NCBI GenBank assembly: GCA_001897995.1
Contig: MKRV01000108.1
Coordinates: forward strand, 1 to 33,562
From: Alphaproteobacteria bacterium 65-37
GTDB lineage: Bacteria; Pseudomonadota; Alphaproteobacteria; Reyranellales; Reyranellaceae
Length of the DNA stretch: 33,562 bases
Reading direction: 5' to 3'
Shown here: positions 22,322 to 31,695 of the stretch, piece after piece
Position numbering within the stretch: position 1 is the stretch's first letter
Layout: each line of letters opens with the position of its first letter
Position numbers and translations under genes: made by a program
Notes under the pieces: model-generated
Told to the model about the DNA's origin: nothing
Seen by the model: only the letters and a program-made list of their open reading frames with translations
The model's database searches: none

Positions 22322-24961
22322 GTGGAAGAGATTTTCTTCATCCTCATCGGGATCGCCTGGGCGCTCGGCACGCCGCTCATCGCCATCATCGCGCTGATCC
22401 GAAGCTCGGGGCTGCGCGAGCAGAACGAACGGCTGGCCTCGGAGCTGGCGGCAATTCGCCGCCAACTCGCCGAAGGCCAGCATCTCGGGCCGGCTGCAGA
22501 GCAGGCCCTGCCACCGCCGTTCGTGGCACCCATTGCTCCCGCAATCGAACCGCCGACCGTTCCGCTCGAATCGATTCAACCGCCGGTCCCCTCGGAAGAG
22601 CCGGCAACGCTGCCGAGACCTCCGGCGGACACCGTCGACGATGTCCCGGCGCCGCTGCCACCGCCACCAGCGGTCGCGCCCGTTTCCGCGGGGTGGGAAC
22701 AACGGCTGGGTGCACGGGCGTTCCTCTGGATCGGCGCTGTCACGCTGGCCCTCGCTGCGGTCTTCCTGGTCCGCTACTCGATCGAGGAGGGCTATCTCTC
22801 CCCCGAAGTGCGCGTCATCCTGGCGGCCCTGTTCGGCTTCGCCCTGATCGGTGGTGCCGAGCGAATGCGCCGCCGCGATGATCGAGTGGCGCAGGCGCTG
22901 GCGGCGGCCGGCGTGGCCGCGCTCTACGGCTCGCTGTTCGCGGCGGTCGCGCTCTACGGCATGGTGTCGAAGGTCGCGGCCGGTGGCGCTGCGACGGCAC
23001 TGACGGCCTTCGGCATGGGCCTGTCGCTGCGACACGGCATCCTCGTCGCCGCCCTGGCGTTCGTCGGCGGCTTCGTGAGCCCGGCGGTCATCAGCACCGG
23101 CGAGGCCAACACGCCCGTGCTGTTCGGCTATCTGTTCGCCATCGCAGCAGGCACCCTGGGGGTCATATGCCAGCGGGGCTGGTGGCCCCTGGGATGGGGT
23201 GTCCTGGCCGGGGCGGGGCTTTGGACCCTGGTCTGGATGCTGCAGGCATCCGACTTGCCCGAGCTGCACTGGGTCGGCCTGTTCCTGGTCGGGGTGTCCG
23301 GCCTGTTCGTCTGGGCGACCTGGCGGCGACTGGCCGAGAAGGAGAATCCATCCAACGAGGTCGCGGCGCTCGTCTGGTCCGCCATGGGCGTCACCGGCGC
23401 GCTGCTCGTCGCGCTGATCGTCCAGGACAATGGCGAGCAGACGGCGGGCTGGGTCGCGCTGGCGCTGCATGGCGCCGGTGTCTATGCGCTGGGCCGCTGG
23501 ACGCCACGCTTCCAGTACGCCGCGGCGCTGGCCCCGGCCCTGTCGCTGGCGGCGCTGGTGCTGTGGTGGCTCGAGGTGATGTACCTGCCTGCGGCTTGGC
23601 AGGAAGGGCGCTTTGCGTGGCTCGCGGTCGGTTTCGGTGGCCTTTACGCGGCCGGCGCTTTTGCCCTGCTGTGGAATGCAGCACGGCCAGGCTTCTGGGC
23701 GGCCCTGTCGGTGGCGGCAGCGCTGTCGCATTTCCTGGTGAGCTGGTACGTGCTGCGCGGATCGGCGACAGGAACGGCGTGGGGGCTGATCAGCGTTGGC
23801 CTCGCGGCCCCGTTCCTGGTGGGAGCGGAGAGGCTGGTGCGCTGGCGCCAGACCATGCCCGGCGCCACCGAGGCACTGGGTTTCCTGGCCGCCGGCGTGG
23901 CCTTCTTCATCGGCGCGGCCATCCCGCTCGAGCTCAATCGTGAATGGATCACGGTCGCCTATGCGATCGAGCTCGCGGCCGTGGCCGCGATCGCCGCGCA
24001 TCTCGGCCTGGTGTCGCTGCGCCAGCTCTGCTGGCCGCTGCTGGCGGTCGTCGTCGTGCGCTTCGTGATCAATCCCGAGATCCTGAAATACCCGCTGGGC
24101 GTGACGCCGATCCTCAACTGGATCCTCTGGGGCTACGGCATCGCCATCGCAGCCCTGGTCGTGGCGCTGCGCTTCCTGCGGCCGACCGGCGACTATCGCC
24201 TGATCCGGGCCGTCGAGGGGGCTGCGGCGTTGCTCGTCTTCGTCCTGCTGACCCTGGAAGTGCGCAGCCTGTTCCAGCCGGCGTCGATGGATCGGATCGG
24301 CTCCGACTTCCTGGAGCGGGCCTTCTATGTCCTGGTGTGGGGCGGCTTCGCCCTGGCGGCACTGTGGTGGGCGCATCGCGGGCGCGACCCGGTGGCGCTG
24401 TGGGCCTGGCGCCTCAGCGGTGCCGCGGCGGCCATCCTGGTCCTCGTCGTGCAGGTCGTGGTCGGCAATCCCGTGTTCGAGCAGGCCTCCATCGGTTCCC
24501 TGCCGATCCTGAACGGGCTGTTGCTGGCCTATGCGGTGCCGGCGGTGATGGCGGCCGTGGCGCGGCGCTGGATCGGCGTCGAGCCGGACCGGCGCGTGGC
24601 GGTCCTGGCCGAGGTCACGGCGTCTATTCTGGCCTTCGTCTACGTCTCTTTCGAGGTCCGCCACCTGTTCGATCCGCAGTTCGAGCGGTCGGGCTTCGCC
24701 GCCGAGGGGCTGGAGCTCTACACCTATTCGGTCGTCTGGCTGCTGTTCGGCGTCGCGCTGCTGGCACTGGGCTTCCTGCGCCAGGCGGCGGCGCTCAGAC
24801 ATGCCGGCATGGTGCTGGTCTGCATCGTGGTCGCCAAGGTGTTCCTGATCGACATGGCCGGCCTTCAGGGCCTGTTGCGTGTCTTCTCCTTCCTCGGCCT
24901 GGGGGCGGCGCTGATCGGCCTGGGCTATGCCTATCGACGCTTCGGGTTCGACAGCAAATGA
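22322..24961 (+). CDS. DUF2339 large polytopic membrane protein
   Basis: An 879-residue protein starting at GTG with GGAG upstream. N-terminal helix at about 3-25, then a short coiled coil (LREQNERLASELAAIRRQLAEG), a proline-rich linker (about 55-120), and roughly twenty or more hydrophobic helices to the end. The start of the membrane domain, EQRLGARAFLWIGAVTLALAAVFLVRYSIEEGYLSPEVRVILA (seen in two pieces), is the recognisable DUF2339 signature. Function is unknown; cell-envelope transport or sensing have been suggested for such proteins. Its TGA overlaps the start of paaK by four bases (ATGA, 24958-24961). Confidence 0.92.
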   Translation: MEEIFFILIGIAWALGTPLIAIIALIRSSGLREQNERLASELAAIRRQLAEGQHLGPAAEQALPPPFVAPIAPAIEPPTVPLESIQPPVPSEEPATLPRPPADTVDDVPAPLPPPPAVAPVSAGWEQRLGARAFLWIGAVTLALAAVFLVRYSIEEGYLSPEVRVILAALFGFALIGGAERMRRRDDRVAQALAAAGVAALYGSLFAAVALYGMVSKVAAGGAATALTAFGMGLSLRHGILVAALAFVGGFVSPAVISTGEANTPVLFGYLFAIAAGTLGVICQRGWWPLGWGVLAGAGLWTLVWMLQASDLPELHWVGLFLVGVSGLFVWATWRRLAEKENPSNEVAALVWSAMGVTGALLVALIVQDNGEQTAGWVALALHGAGVYALGRWTPRFQYAAALAPALSLAALVLWWLEVMYLPAAWQEGRFAWLAVGFGGLYAAGAFALLWNAARPGFWAALSVAAALSHFLVSWYVLRGSATGTAWGLISVGLAAPFLVGAERLVRWRQTMPGATEALGFLAAGVAFFIGAAIPLELNREWITVAYAIELAAVAAIAAHLGLVSLRQLCWPLLAVVVVRFVINPEILKYPLGVTPILNWILWGYGIAIAALVVALRFLRPTGDYRLIRAVEGAAALLVFVLLTLEVRSLFQPASMDRIGSDFLERAFYVLVWGGFALAALWWAHRGRDPVALWAWRLSGAAAAILVLVVQVVVGNPVFEQASIGSLPILNGLLLAYAVPAVMAAVARRWIGVEPDRRVAVLAEVTASILAFVYVSFEVRHLFDPQFERSGFAAEGLELYTYSVVWLLFGVALLALGFLRQAAALRHAGMVLVCIVVAKVFLIDMAGLQGLLRVFSFLGLGAALIGLGYAYRRFGFDSK

Positions 24962-26247
24962 GCGAGACCCTGTTCCCCGAGACGAAGCTGTCGCTCGATG
25001 CGCTGCGTGCGCTGCAGCTCGAGCGGCTGCGCAGCGCGGTGCGGCATACCTATGACAACCAGGCCGCGTATCGCGCCAAATGCGAGGCGGCGGGCATCCA
25101 TCCCGACGCGCTCCACACCCTCGACGATCTGCGGCGGTTTCCCTTCACCGCCAAGAGCGACCTGCGCGATGCCTATCCCTTCGGCATGCTGGCGATCCCG
25201 CGCGAACGCTGTGTGCGCCTGCATGCGTCGAGCGGCACCACCGGCCGCCCGACCGTGGTCGGCTACTCGGCACACGACATCGCGACCTGGGGCGAGCTGA
25301 TGGCGCGTTCGCTGCATGCCGGCGGCGCGCGGCCGGGCGACATCATCCACAATGCCTACGGCTATGGCCTGTTCACCGGCGGTCTCGGTGCCCATTACGG
25401 CGCCGAGCGACTGGGCTGCACGGTCGTGCCGATGTCGGGCGGGTTCGGCGAGCGACAGGTCCAGCTGATCCGCGAGTTCGGCGCCAGGGTCGTGCTGATG
25501 ACGCCGTCCTATATGCTGGCGATCGCCGACGAATTCGAGCGGCAGGGAATCGATCCGCGCTCGACGGCGATGCGTATCGGCATCTTCGGTGCCGAACCCT
25601 GGACCGAAGGCATGCGCGCGGAGATTGAGCGGCGGCTTAGTATCGATGCCGTCGACATCTACGGCCTCAGCGAGGTGATGGGGCCGGGCGTGGCCTGCGA
25701 GTTCGTCGAGACCAAGGACGGGCCGACGATCTGGGAGGATCATTTCTATCCCGAGATCATCGATCCCGAGACCGGGGCGCCGGTGGCCGACGGCGAGCCG
25801 GGCGAGCTCGTCTTCACGACGCTCACCAAGGAGGCGATGCCAGTCATCCGCTATCGCACGCGCGACCTGACGCGGCTGCAGCCGGGTTCGGTGACGGCAA
25901 TGCGGCGCATGGCCAAGATCACCGGCCGCAGCGACGACATGCTGATCGTGCGCGGCGTCAATCTGTTCCCCAGTCAGGTCGAGGAGCAGATCCTGCGCGA
26001 TCCCGTGCTCAGCGGGCACTATCTCATCGAGCTGTCGCGAAGCGGGGCGCTCGACGACCTGCTGGTCCGGGTCGAGGCGCGCGAAGCGTTGGGCGGCGGC
26101 GCCGAAGCGCGCTCGGCTCAGAATCTCGTGCTGCGTCTGAAGGGGATGTGCGGCCTGTCGGCGACGGTCGATGTCCTGCCGCCGGGCTCGATCGAGCGGT
26201 CCCTCGGCAAGGCCCGCCGGGTAATCGATAAGCGTCCGAAGGACTGA
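24958..26247 (+). CDS. paaK: Phenylacetate-CoA ligase (PaaK-type adenylate-forming enzyme)
   Basis: A 429-residue AMP-forming acyl-CoA ligase that activates phenylacetate or a related aromatic acid. Key motifs are the P-loop SSGTTGRPT (91-99), FGAEPWTEGMR, DIYGLSEVMGPGVACE (A5 region), YRTRDLTRL (A7/A8) and a flexible C-terminal domain with GRSDDMLIVRGVNLFPSQVEEQIL. The ending SLGKARRVIDKR contains the lysine typical of the A10 motif. No paaABCDE ring-epoxidase genes are present here, so this may be a stand-alone aromatic acid ligase. It overlaps the DUF2339 gene. Confidence 0.93.
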   Translation: MSETLFPETKLSLDALRALQLERLRSAVRHTYDNQAAYRAKCEAAGIHPDALHTLDDLRRFPFTAKSDLRDAYPFGMLAIPRERCVRLHASSGTTGRPTVVGYSAHDIATWGELMARSLHAGGARPGDIIHNAYGYGLFTGGLGAHYGAERLGCTVVPMSGGFGERQVQLIREFGARVVLMTPSYMLAIADEFERQGIDPRSTAMRIGIFGAEPWTEGMRAEIERRLSIDAVDIYGLSEVMGPGVACEFVETKDGPTIWEDHFYPEIIDPETGAPVADGEPGELVFTTLTKEAMPVIRYRTRDLTRLQPGSVTAMRRMAKITGRSDDMLIVRGVNLFPSQVEEQILRDPVLSGHYLIELSRSGALDDLLVRVEAREALGGGAEARSAQNLVLRLKGMCGLSATVDVLPPGSIERSLGKARRVIDKRPKD

Positions 26248-26280
26248 CGGAGCGCGGGGGCGAGTGGGTATCGCGGCCGG

Positions 26281-26541
26281 TCAGAGCCCAGCCGCCAGCC
26301 TTACTCTTGCCTTTATCAGGCCGGGGTCGTCCGGCAACTGGCTCATCTGTGCCGGTACCATGCTGGCAGGCTTGGGCGGCGTGGAGGCCTTGGCCCGCGC
26401 CAGGGTGGCGTCGACGACCACCGCGAAGGTCAGGATCGTAGCGGCAATGACGAGATAATCGATCCAGGTCAGGCGGTTACCGCGGAACTTGCCGACGGCA
26501 GCCACGCTCTTCTGTTCGCTCTTGTTCTGGCCGTTTTCCAC
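26281..26541 (-). CDS. Small single-pass membrane protein, unknown
   Basis: An 86-residue protein with a charged N-terminus (MENGQNKSEQKSVAAVGKFRGNRLT), one transmembrane helix (about 27-46, DYLVIAATILTFAVVVDATLA) and a Pro/Ala-rich tail. The start is a GTG preceded by AGAGG. It lies 80 bases downstream of pyruvate kinase on the same strand and is probably the last cistron of the long minus-strand operon. No family recognised. Confidence that it is real comes from its single clean TM and ribosome site. Confidence 0.55.
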   Translation of the reverse strand: MENGQNKSEQKSVAAVGKFRGNRLTWIDYLVIAATILTFAVVVDATLARAKASTPPKPASMVPAQMSQLPDDPGLIKARVRLAAGL

Positions 26542-26621
26542 GATGGGCCTCTCGAAGCTGGTCTGGAAAGACTACGGATGGGATCGATCCTTCATCCCTC
26601 CGCTTTCCGTCCCAGAAGAGG

Positions 26622-28034
26622 CTAGACATAGGCAATTCGAAGAATGTTTGTGGCACCCGGCGTGCCGAACGGGACACCGGCGGTGATGACCAGGCGCTGG
26701 CCCTCCTTGGCCACGTCCTCCTGGCGGGCGATGGTGACGGCACGCTGCACCATGTCAGCGAAATTATGGGCATCCTCGGTCTGCACCGGATGGACCCCCC
26801 AGGTCAGCGTCATGCGCCGGGCCGTATCGAGATTGGGGGTCAGGCAGAGGATGCGCACGTCGGGCCGTTCGCGGGCCGCCCGCAGGGTCGTCGAGCCGGT
26901 ATTGGTGTAGGTGACGATCGCCGCGGCCGAGAGCGTATGGGCGCACTGGCGGGCGGCGGCGCTGATGGCGTCGGCGGTGGTCGCTTCGGGTTCGCGACGG
27001 CTGGCATCCATCAGGCGGCGATAGAGCGGGTCGGCTTCGACGCTGCGCAGGATGCGGTCCATTATCGTCACCGCCTCGAGCGGATAATCGCCCGAGGCGG
27101 ACTCGGCCGAGAGCATCACGGCATCGGTGCCGTCATAGACCGCCGTTGCCACGTCGGAAGCTTCGGCGCGCGTCGGCGTCGGTGAATGGACCATCGAGTC
27201 GAGCATCTGCGTCGCCACGATGGCCGGACGTCCGGCGACGCGGCAGGCCGCGAGAATGCGCTTCTGCAGCGGCGGGACGGCCTCGGGCGGCATCTCCACG
27301 CCGAGATCGCCGCGTGCCACCATGATGCCGTCGCTCTGCTCGATGATTTCGTCGAGATGCTCGATGGCCTGCGGCTTCTCGAGCTTGGCCATGACGGCAG
27401 CACGCCCGGCCACCAGTTTCTTCAGCTCGGCGATATCGTGGGCACGCTGCACGAAGGACAGCGCCACCCAGTCGACGCCGAGCGACAGGCCGAACGTCAG
27501 GTCCTTGTGGTCCTTCGGCGTCATCGGGGAAAGCGGCAGAATCAGGTTGGGCAGATTGACGCCCTTGCGGTCGCTGATCAGGCCCGCGACCTCGACCTCG
27601 GCATCGATCGTCTTCTGATCGTGCGCGACGATGCGCAGCCGGACCTTGCCGTCGTCGACCAGCAGCACGCCGCCGGGTTCGGCGGCCTTGAAGATTTCCG
27701 GATGCGGCAGCGGGATGCGCTTGGCCGTCCCTGGAGCGGCATCCATGTCGAAGCGCAGCTTCTGGCCTTTTTTCAGCTCCATAGGACCCTTGGCAAAGGT
27801 GCCGAGGCGCAGCTTCGGGCCCTGCAGGTCCATCAGGATCGCGATCGGGTGCTTGAATTCCTGTTCCAGGGCGCGGAGCTGCTCGACGCGTTGGCGATGA
27901 TCCTCGGGCTTGCCGTGACTGAAATTCAGGCGAAAGACGTCGGCGCCCGCCTCGAACAAGGCCCGCAAGCGCTCGGGGCTGGAGGTGGCGGGGCCGAGCG
28001 TGGCGACGATCTTGGTGAAGCGTTCCCGATACAT
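26622..28034 (-). CDS. pyk: Pyruvate kinase
   Basis: A 470-residue glycolytic enzyme that converts PEP and ADP to pyruvate and ATP. It has KIVATLGPATSS (8-19), RLNFSHG (35-41), MDLQGPKLRLG (68-78) and the active-site signature VMAKLEKPQAIEHLDEI with catalytic Lys217 and metal-binding Glu219. MVARGDLGVEMP (238-249) holds Asp243. TQMLDSM, and PTPTRAEASDVATAVYDGTDAVMLSAE split across the next loop, complete the barrel. The C-domain is shorter than some type II enzymes. It sits 9 bases after ltnD, so it is translated with the sugar-acid operon. Confidence 0.97.
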   Translation of the reverse strand: MYRERFTKIVATLGPATSSPERLRALFEAGADVFRLNFSHGKPEDHRQRVEQLRALEQEFKHPIAILMDLQGPKLRLGTFAKGPMELKKGQKLRFDMDAAPGTAKRIPLPHPEIFKAAEPGGVLLVDDGKVRLRIVAHDQKTIDAEVEVAGLISDRKGVNLPNLILPLSPMTPKDHKDLTFGLSLGVDWVALSFVQRAHDIAELKKLVAGRAAVMAKLEKPQAIEHLDEIIEQSDGIMVARGDLGVEMPPEAVPPLQKRILAACRVAGRPAIVATQMLDSMVHSPTPTRAEASDVATAVYDGTDAVMLSAESASGDYPLEAVTIMDRILRSVEADPLYRRLMDASRREPEATTADAISAAARQCAHTLSAAAIVTYTNTGSTTLRAARERPDVRILCLTPNLDTARRMTLTWGVHPVQTEDAHNFADMVQRAVTIARQEDVAKEGQRLVITAGVPFGTPGATNILRIAYV

Positions 28035-28043
28035 GATTCCAGT

Positions 28044-28958
28044 CTACTTCTTTGGCGACGACACTTTGAAGTCGCCTGCCTGTTCGTAGACTTTGACGAC
28101 GGCCGCGTCATCCAGCTTGCCCCAGCCGGCTCCCGCAGCGGCAATGAACAATTGATGCGCTGCGGCGGCCAACGGCAGCGGCAGCCGCAGTTCGTGGCCG
28201 GTGTCGAGCACCAGGCCGAGATCCTTCACGAAGATCTCGACGGCGGAGAGCGGTGTGTAGTCGTCGTCCAGCATATGCGGCACCCGATTGCCGAACATCC
28301 AGGAATTGCCCGCGCTGGCCGAGATCACTTCGTAGACCGCACGCGTATCGGCACCGGCCTTGGCGGCCAGCGCCACCGCCTCCGCGGCGGTGGCGATATG
28401 CACACCGGCCAGAAGCTGGTTCACCGTCTTCACCAGCGAACCGATGCCTGCCTTGTCTCCCAAACGGAAGACCTTGGCCGAGGTTGCCGACAGGATCGAC
28501 TCTGCGGCGGCAAAAGCCTTGGCGCTGCCGGAGGACATGAAGGTGAGTTCGCCCGACTCGGCCCGGGCACGGCCCCCCGACATCGGGGCGTCGAGCAAGT
28601 GATGGCCGCTGGCAGCGAGACGCTCGTCGAGCTTGCGGACGAACGCTGCAGGGCAGGTGGCGCACTGCATGACGAGGCCATCCTTGTGCAGCGCCGCGGC
28701 TGCGCCGTCTTCACCATAGAGCACGGTCTCGACTTGCTGGGCATTCACCACGGCGATCACGACCGCGTCGGCCCGCCATGCCGCTTCGGCAGGCGTCGTC
28801 GCGACAGTGCCACCGGCTGCAACGAAAGCCTCGCGGGCGGCGGCACTGGGATCGACACCGATCACCTCGTGTCCGTGTTTCAGCAGGTTCTTGGCCATGC
28901 CGAGGCCCATCGAACCCAGGCCGATGAAGGCGACGATAGGGGTGTTCTTGTCCGTCAT
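28044..28958 (-). CDS. ltnD: L-threonate dehydrogenase (LtnD-type beta-hydroxyacid dehydrogenase)
   Basis: A 304-residue NAD(P)-dependent enzyme of the 3-hydroxyisobutyrate dehydrogenase family. Rossmann motif FIGLGSMGLGMAKNL (11-25), DAPMSGG substrate loop (124-129) and catalytic Lys177 in LVKTVNQLL are clear. GNSWMFGNRVPHMLDDDYTPLSAVEIFVKDLGLV (in two pieces) is the signature of LtnD/YgbJ rather than of tartronate semialdehyde reductase. It should oxidise L-threonate at C2 to 2-oxo-tetronate. It lies three bases from otnI and near otnC and otnK, which supports the assignment. Confidence 0.9.
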   Translation of the reverse strand: MTDKNTPIVAFIGLGSMGLGMAKNLLKHGHEVIGVDPSAAAREAFVAAGGTVATTPAEAAWRADAVVIAVVNAQQVETVLYGEDGAAAALHKDGLVMQCATCPAAFVRKLDERLAASGHHLLDAPMSGGRARAESGELTFMSSGSAKAFAAAESILSATSAKVFRLGDKAGIGSLVKTVNQLLAGVHIATAAEAVALAAKAGADTRAVYEVISASAGNSWMFGNRVPHMLDDDYTPLSAVEIFVKDLGLVLDTGHELRLPLPLAAAAHQLFIAAAGAGWGKLDDAAVVKVYEQAGDFKVSSPKK

Positions 28959-28961
28959 GGC

Positions 28962-29747
28962 TCAGGCCTTGATGCCGTACTTTGCCGCCCAGCCGAGACC
29001 GGCACCGGTCGTCGTCTTGGGTTTGTATTCGAGCCCGACATAACTCTGGTAACCCAGTCGATCGAGCACATCGAGCAGGTAGAGGTGATTGGCTTCGCCG
29101 ACATCCGGCTCGTTGCGGTCGGGGTTGCCGGCGATCTGGACATGCGCCGTGATCGGGAACAGTCGCTCCGTGCGCTTCTGGAGGTCTCCCTCGGTGACCT
29201 GCAGGTGGTAGAGATCCAGCTGCAGGCGCAGATGCGGTGCGCCGACCTCGTCGATGATGGCCTTCACCTGATCGGTGGTGTTGGTGAAGTAGCCCGGAAT
29301 GTCCCGGTGATTGATCGGCTCCAGCACCAAGGTGATGCCGCTTTTAGCGGTACGGTCACAGGCCTTCTTGAGATTGGAGACGAAGGTGCGGTGCATCGCC
29401 TGTGGATCTGCACCAGGGGCGATCATGCCGGACATGATGTGCAAGGTTCGGCATTCCAGGAGCTGGGCGTACTCCAGGGCCTTCTCGAGCGCTGCCGCGA
29501 ACTCGGCCTCGCGGCCCGGCAGGGCGGCTAGCCCGCGCTCGCCCTTGCTGGCATCGCCCGGCGGCAGGTTGAACAGGGCCTGGGTAAGCCTGTACTTCTT
29601 GAGTTCTGCGGCGATATCCGCGGCCGGCGCCTCGTAGGGGAACAGGATCTCGACCGCCTTGAAGCCGTGGCCGGCGGCAGCGCCGAAGCGCTGAAGGAAG
29701 GGGACTTCCTGGTAGATCCACGAGAGGTTGGCAGCGAGCTTGGGCAT
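28962..29747 (-). CDS. otnI: 2-oxo-tetronate isomerase (OtnI, hydroxypyruvate isomerase family)
   Basis: A 261-residue TIM-barrel isomerase. Likely metal ligands are Glu143 (LEPINHRDIPGYF), Asp178 (LQLDLYH), Gln204 (HVQIAGNPDRNEP) and Glu240 (VGLEYKP), as in Hyi. The N-terminal MPKLAANLSWIYQEVPFLQRF is the usual family start. In the L-threonate route it converts 2-oxo-tetronate to 3-oxo-tetronate; a hydroxypyruvate isomerase activity cannot be excluded. The gene context with otnC and otnK favours the tetronate role. Confidence 0.88.
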   Translation of the reverse strand: MPKLAANLSWIYQEVPFLQRFGAAAGHGFKAVEILFPYEAPAADIAAELKKYRLTQALFNLPPGDASKGERGLAALPGREAEFAAALEKALEYAQLLECRTLHIMSGMIAPGADPQAMHRTFVSNLKKACDRTAKSGITLVLEPINHRDIPGYFTNTTDQVKAIIDEVGAPHLRLQLDLYHLQVTEGDLQKRTERLFPITAHVQIAGNPDRNEPDVGEANHLYLLDVLDRLGYQSYVGLEYKPKTTTGAGLGWAAKYGIKA

Positions 29748-29785
29748 GCTTGATGATCCGGGAGAGGGCCAGTCAGGACGGCCGA

Positions 29786-30433
29786 TTACGAGGGAAAGGC
29801 TTCTTCGACGTCGCGCACCTGGGCGTCCGACAAGGTTCGCACCTTGAAGCCCTGCAGCAGCAGGTGGAGCTTGGCCGTCTCCTCCAGCTCCTCGATCGAG
29901 GCCGAGGCTGCCGACAGGGAGGTGCCGGCGACGACCGGGCCGTGATTGGCGAGCAGCACGGCACGATGGCCCTTGGCATAGTCGCGAATGGCGTCGGCCA
30001 GCGCAGGGTCACCCGGCTTGAAGTAGGGCACCAGCGGCAGCTTGCCGACGCGCATCACGAAGTAGGGCGTGATCGGTGGCAGGGTGGTTTCCTGGTTGTG
30101 ATGGCACGACGGATCGAGGCAGGAGACGGCCACTGCATGCGTGCAATGGAGGTGCACGATGGCCCCGTCCTTGGGGCGCACATCGTAGACCGAGCGATGC
30201 AGCAGGGCTTCCTTGGTCGGCGGATCGCCCCCGACATGCTTGCCCGAAAGGTCGAGCTTGGAGAGCTGACCGGGCTCGAGTTCGCCCAGCGACGAGTTGG
30301 TCGGCGTCATCAGCCAGCCGTCTGCGACACGGGCGCTGATGTTGCCCGACGTACCGGGGCAGAGGCCGCGGGCGGCGAGCTTGGCGCCCAGTGCGCAGAT
30401 CGCGTCGCGCATCTTGCTTTCGGTGGTGCTCAT
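29786..30433 (-). CDS. otnC: 3-oxo-tetronate 4-phosphate decarboxylase (OtnC, class II aldolase family)
   Basis: A 215-residue zinc-dependent aldolase-fold protein. GLCPGTSGNISAR (23-35) binds phosphate, Glu75 in PPTKEALLH and His94/His96 in AIVHLHCTHA are metal and catalytic residues, and LLANHGPVVAG carries the third histidine. It decarboxylates 3-oxo-tetronate 4-phosphate to dihydroxyacetone phosphate. Its ATG overlaps the otnK stop by four bases (ATGA). FucA-like aldolase activity is the alternative, but operon context argues for OtnC. Confidence 0.9.
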   Translation of the reverse strand: MSTTESKMRDAICALGAKLAARGLCPGTSGNISARVADGWLMTPTNSSLGELEPGQLSKLDLSGKHVGGDPPTKEALLHRSVYDVRPKDGAIVHLHCTHAVAVSCLDPSCHHNQETTLPPITPYFVMRVGKLPLVPYFKPGDPALADAIRDYAKGHRAVLLANHGPVVAGTSLSAASASIEELEETAKLHLLLQGFKVRTLSDAQVRDVEEAFPS

Positions 30434-31686
30434 AGGCGCTCGAAGGCTTTGGTGAAGAAATCAGGGGCGCCGAAATTGCCGGATTTCAGCGCCAGCAGCA
30501 GGGGCTTCTGGGCGACCGACGCCGTCCAGGGCACCCCGGGATCGATTTCGGGCCCGATGCGCAAGGCCGTGACATCCAATGCGCCGACCACGGCGCCCGA
30601 CGTTTCGCCACCGGCGACCACCAGCCTGCCAACACCCGAGGCGACCAGCCCGCGCGCCAGGGCCGCCATCGTCCTCTCGATCGCCTGGCTCGACGCTTCG
30701 ATCCCATACTTGGCCTGCAGCGCTTTCACGGCATCGGGCTTGTCACTGGCCGAGAGCAGGACGGGGCCATTGTCGAGCTTGCCCTTGGCCCAATCCAGGG
30801 CCTTGGCGGCCACGTTCTCGCCGCGGCAGATCGCGTCGGTATCGAGCGCGAGATGAGCACCCTTGAAGGCTGCGATCTGCCCCAAGGTGGCGGCGGAGCA
30901 GGAGCCGGCCAGCACTGCGGCCGCGCCCTCGATCTTCGGCAGGGCGTCGGCACCGGCCTTGTGCGCCAGCAAGCCGCGGCGGCGATAGGCGGCAGGCAGC
31001 CCCAGCGCCACACCGGAACCGCCGGTCACCAGAGCATCGTCGCCGATCGCCTCGCCGATGATGCCGAGATCGGTATCGGCCACCGCATCGACCACGACGT
31101 GGCGTGCCCCGTCCGCTGCGAGCTTGTCGAGGGCAGCCCTCAAGCTCGCTGATCCGGCTTGTACCTGTTTCAGCGGCACGAGGCCGACCTTGTGAGGGGT
31201 CTGGCGTGCCAGCACGCGCACAAGGCTGGCGTCGGTCATCGGCGTCAGCGGATGGTGCCGCATGTGCGAGTCCGAAAGCAGCACATCGCCGACGAAGAGA
31301 TGGCCGAAGAAGATGGTGCGGCCGTTCTCCGGAAAGGCAGGGCAATAGATCGCCTGCCTGGCCTTCAGGGCATCGAGCAGCGCATCGCCGACCGGGCCGA
31401 TATTGCCCGCGTTGGTCGAGTCGAAGGTGGAGCAGTACTTGAAAAAGAAGCGGACACAGCCTGCCGCCTGCAACGCGTCGAGCGCCGCCAGGGACTGCGC
31501 GACCGCCGCTTGGGCGGCAATCGAGCGCGTCTTCAGCGCAACGACGACCGCATCGACGTCCTCGGGAATCGCGCCCTCGGCCGGCACGCCGATGGTCTGG
31601 ATGGTCCGCATGCCGTTCTTGACCAGCATGCCTGCGATGTCCGTGGCGCCGGTAAAGTCGTCGGCGATTACCCCGAGAATAGCCAT
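30430..31686 (-). CDS. otnK: 3-oxo-tetronate kinase (OtnK, four-carbon acid sugar kinase)
   Basis: A 418-residue kinase of the DUF1537 family. The N-terminal ILGVIADDFTGATDIAGMLVKNGMRT (seen in its parts) is diagnostic and binds the sugar acid. RFFFKYCSTFDSTNAGNIGPVGDALLDAL and FGHLFVGDVLLSDSHMRHHPLTPM are the family's middle motifs. The C-terminal nucleotide-binding part has VAGGETSGAVVGAL and the Lys-rich tail loops. It phosphorylates 3-oxo-tetronate at O4 before decarboxylation by OtnC. It starts 9 bases after the GFA-like gene. Confidence 0.92.
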   Translation of the reverse strand: MAILGVIADDFTGATDIAGMLVKNGMRTIQTIGVPAEGAIPEDVDAVVVALKTRSIAAQAAVAQSLAALDALQAAGCVRFFFKYCSTFDSTNAGNIGPVGDALLDALKARQAIYCPAFPENGRTIFFGHLFVGDVLLSDSHMRHHPLTPMTDASLVRVLARQTPHKVGLVPLKQVQAGSASLRAALDKLAADGARHVVVDAVADTDLGIIGEAIGDDALVTGGSGVALGLPAAYRRRGLLAHKAGADALPKIEGAAAVLAGSCSAATLGQIAAFKGAHLALDTDAICRGENVAAKALDWAKGKLDNGPVLLSASDKPDAVKALQAKYGIEASSQAIERTMAALARGLVASGVGRLVVAGGETSGAVVGALDVTALRIGPEIDPGVPWTASVAQKPLLLALKSGNFGAPDFFTKAFERL

Positions 31687-31695
31687 GGACCGACG

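Noticed and set aside
21977..24802. A 941-codon open frame on the minus strand opposite the amidohydrolase and DUF2339 genes
   Set aside because: Low-complexity Gln/Arg/Asp-rich translation with no motif. The sense strand has clear families, so this is a shadow frame.
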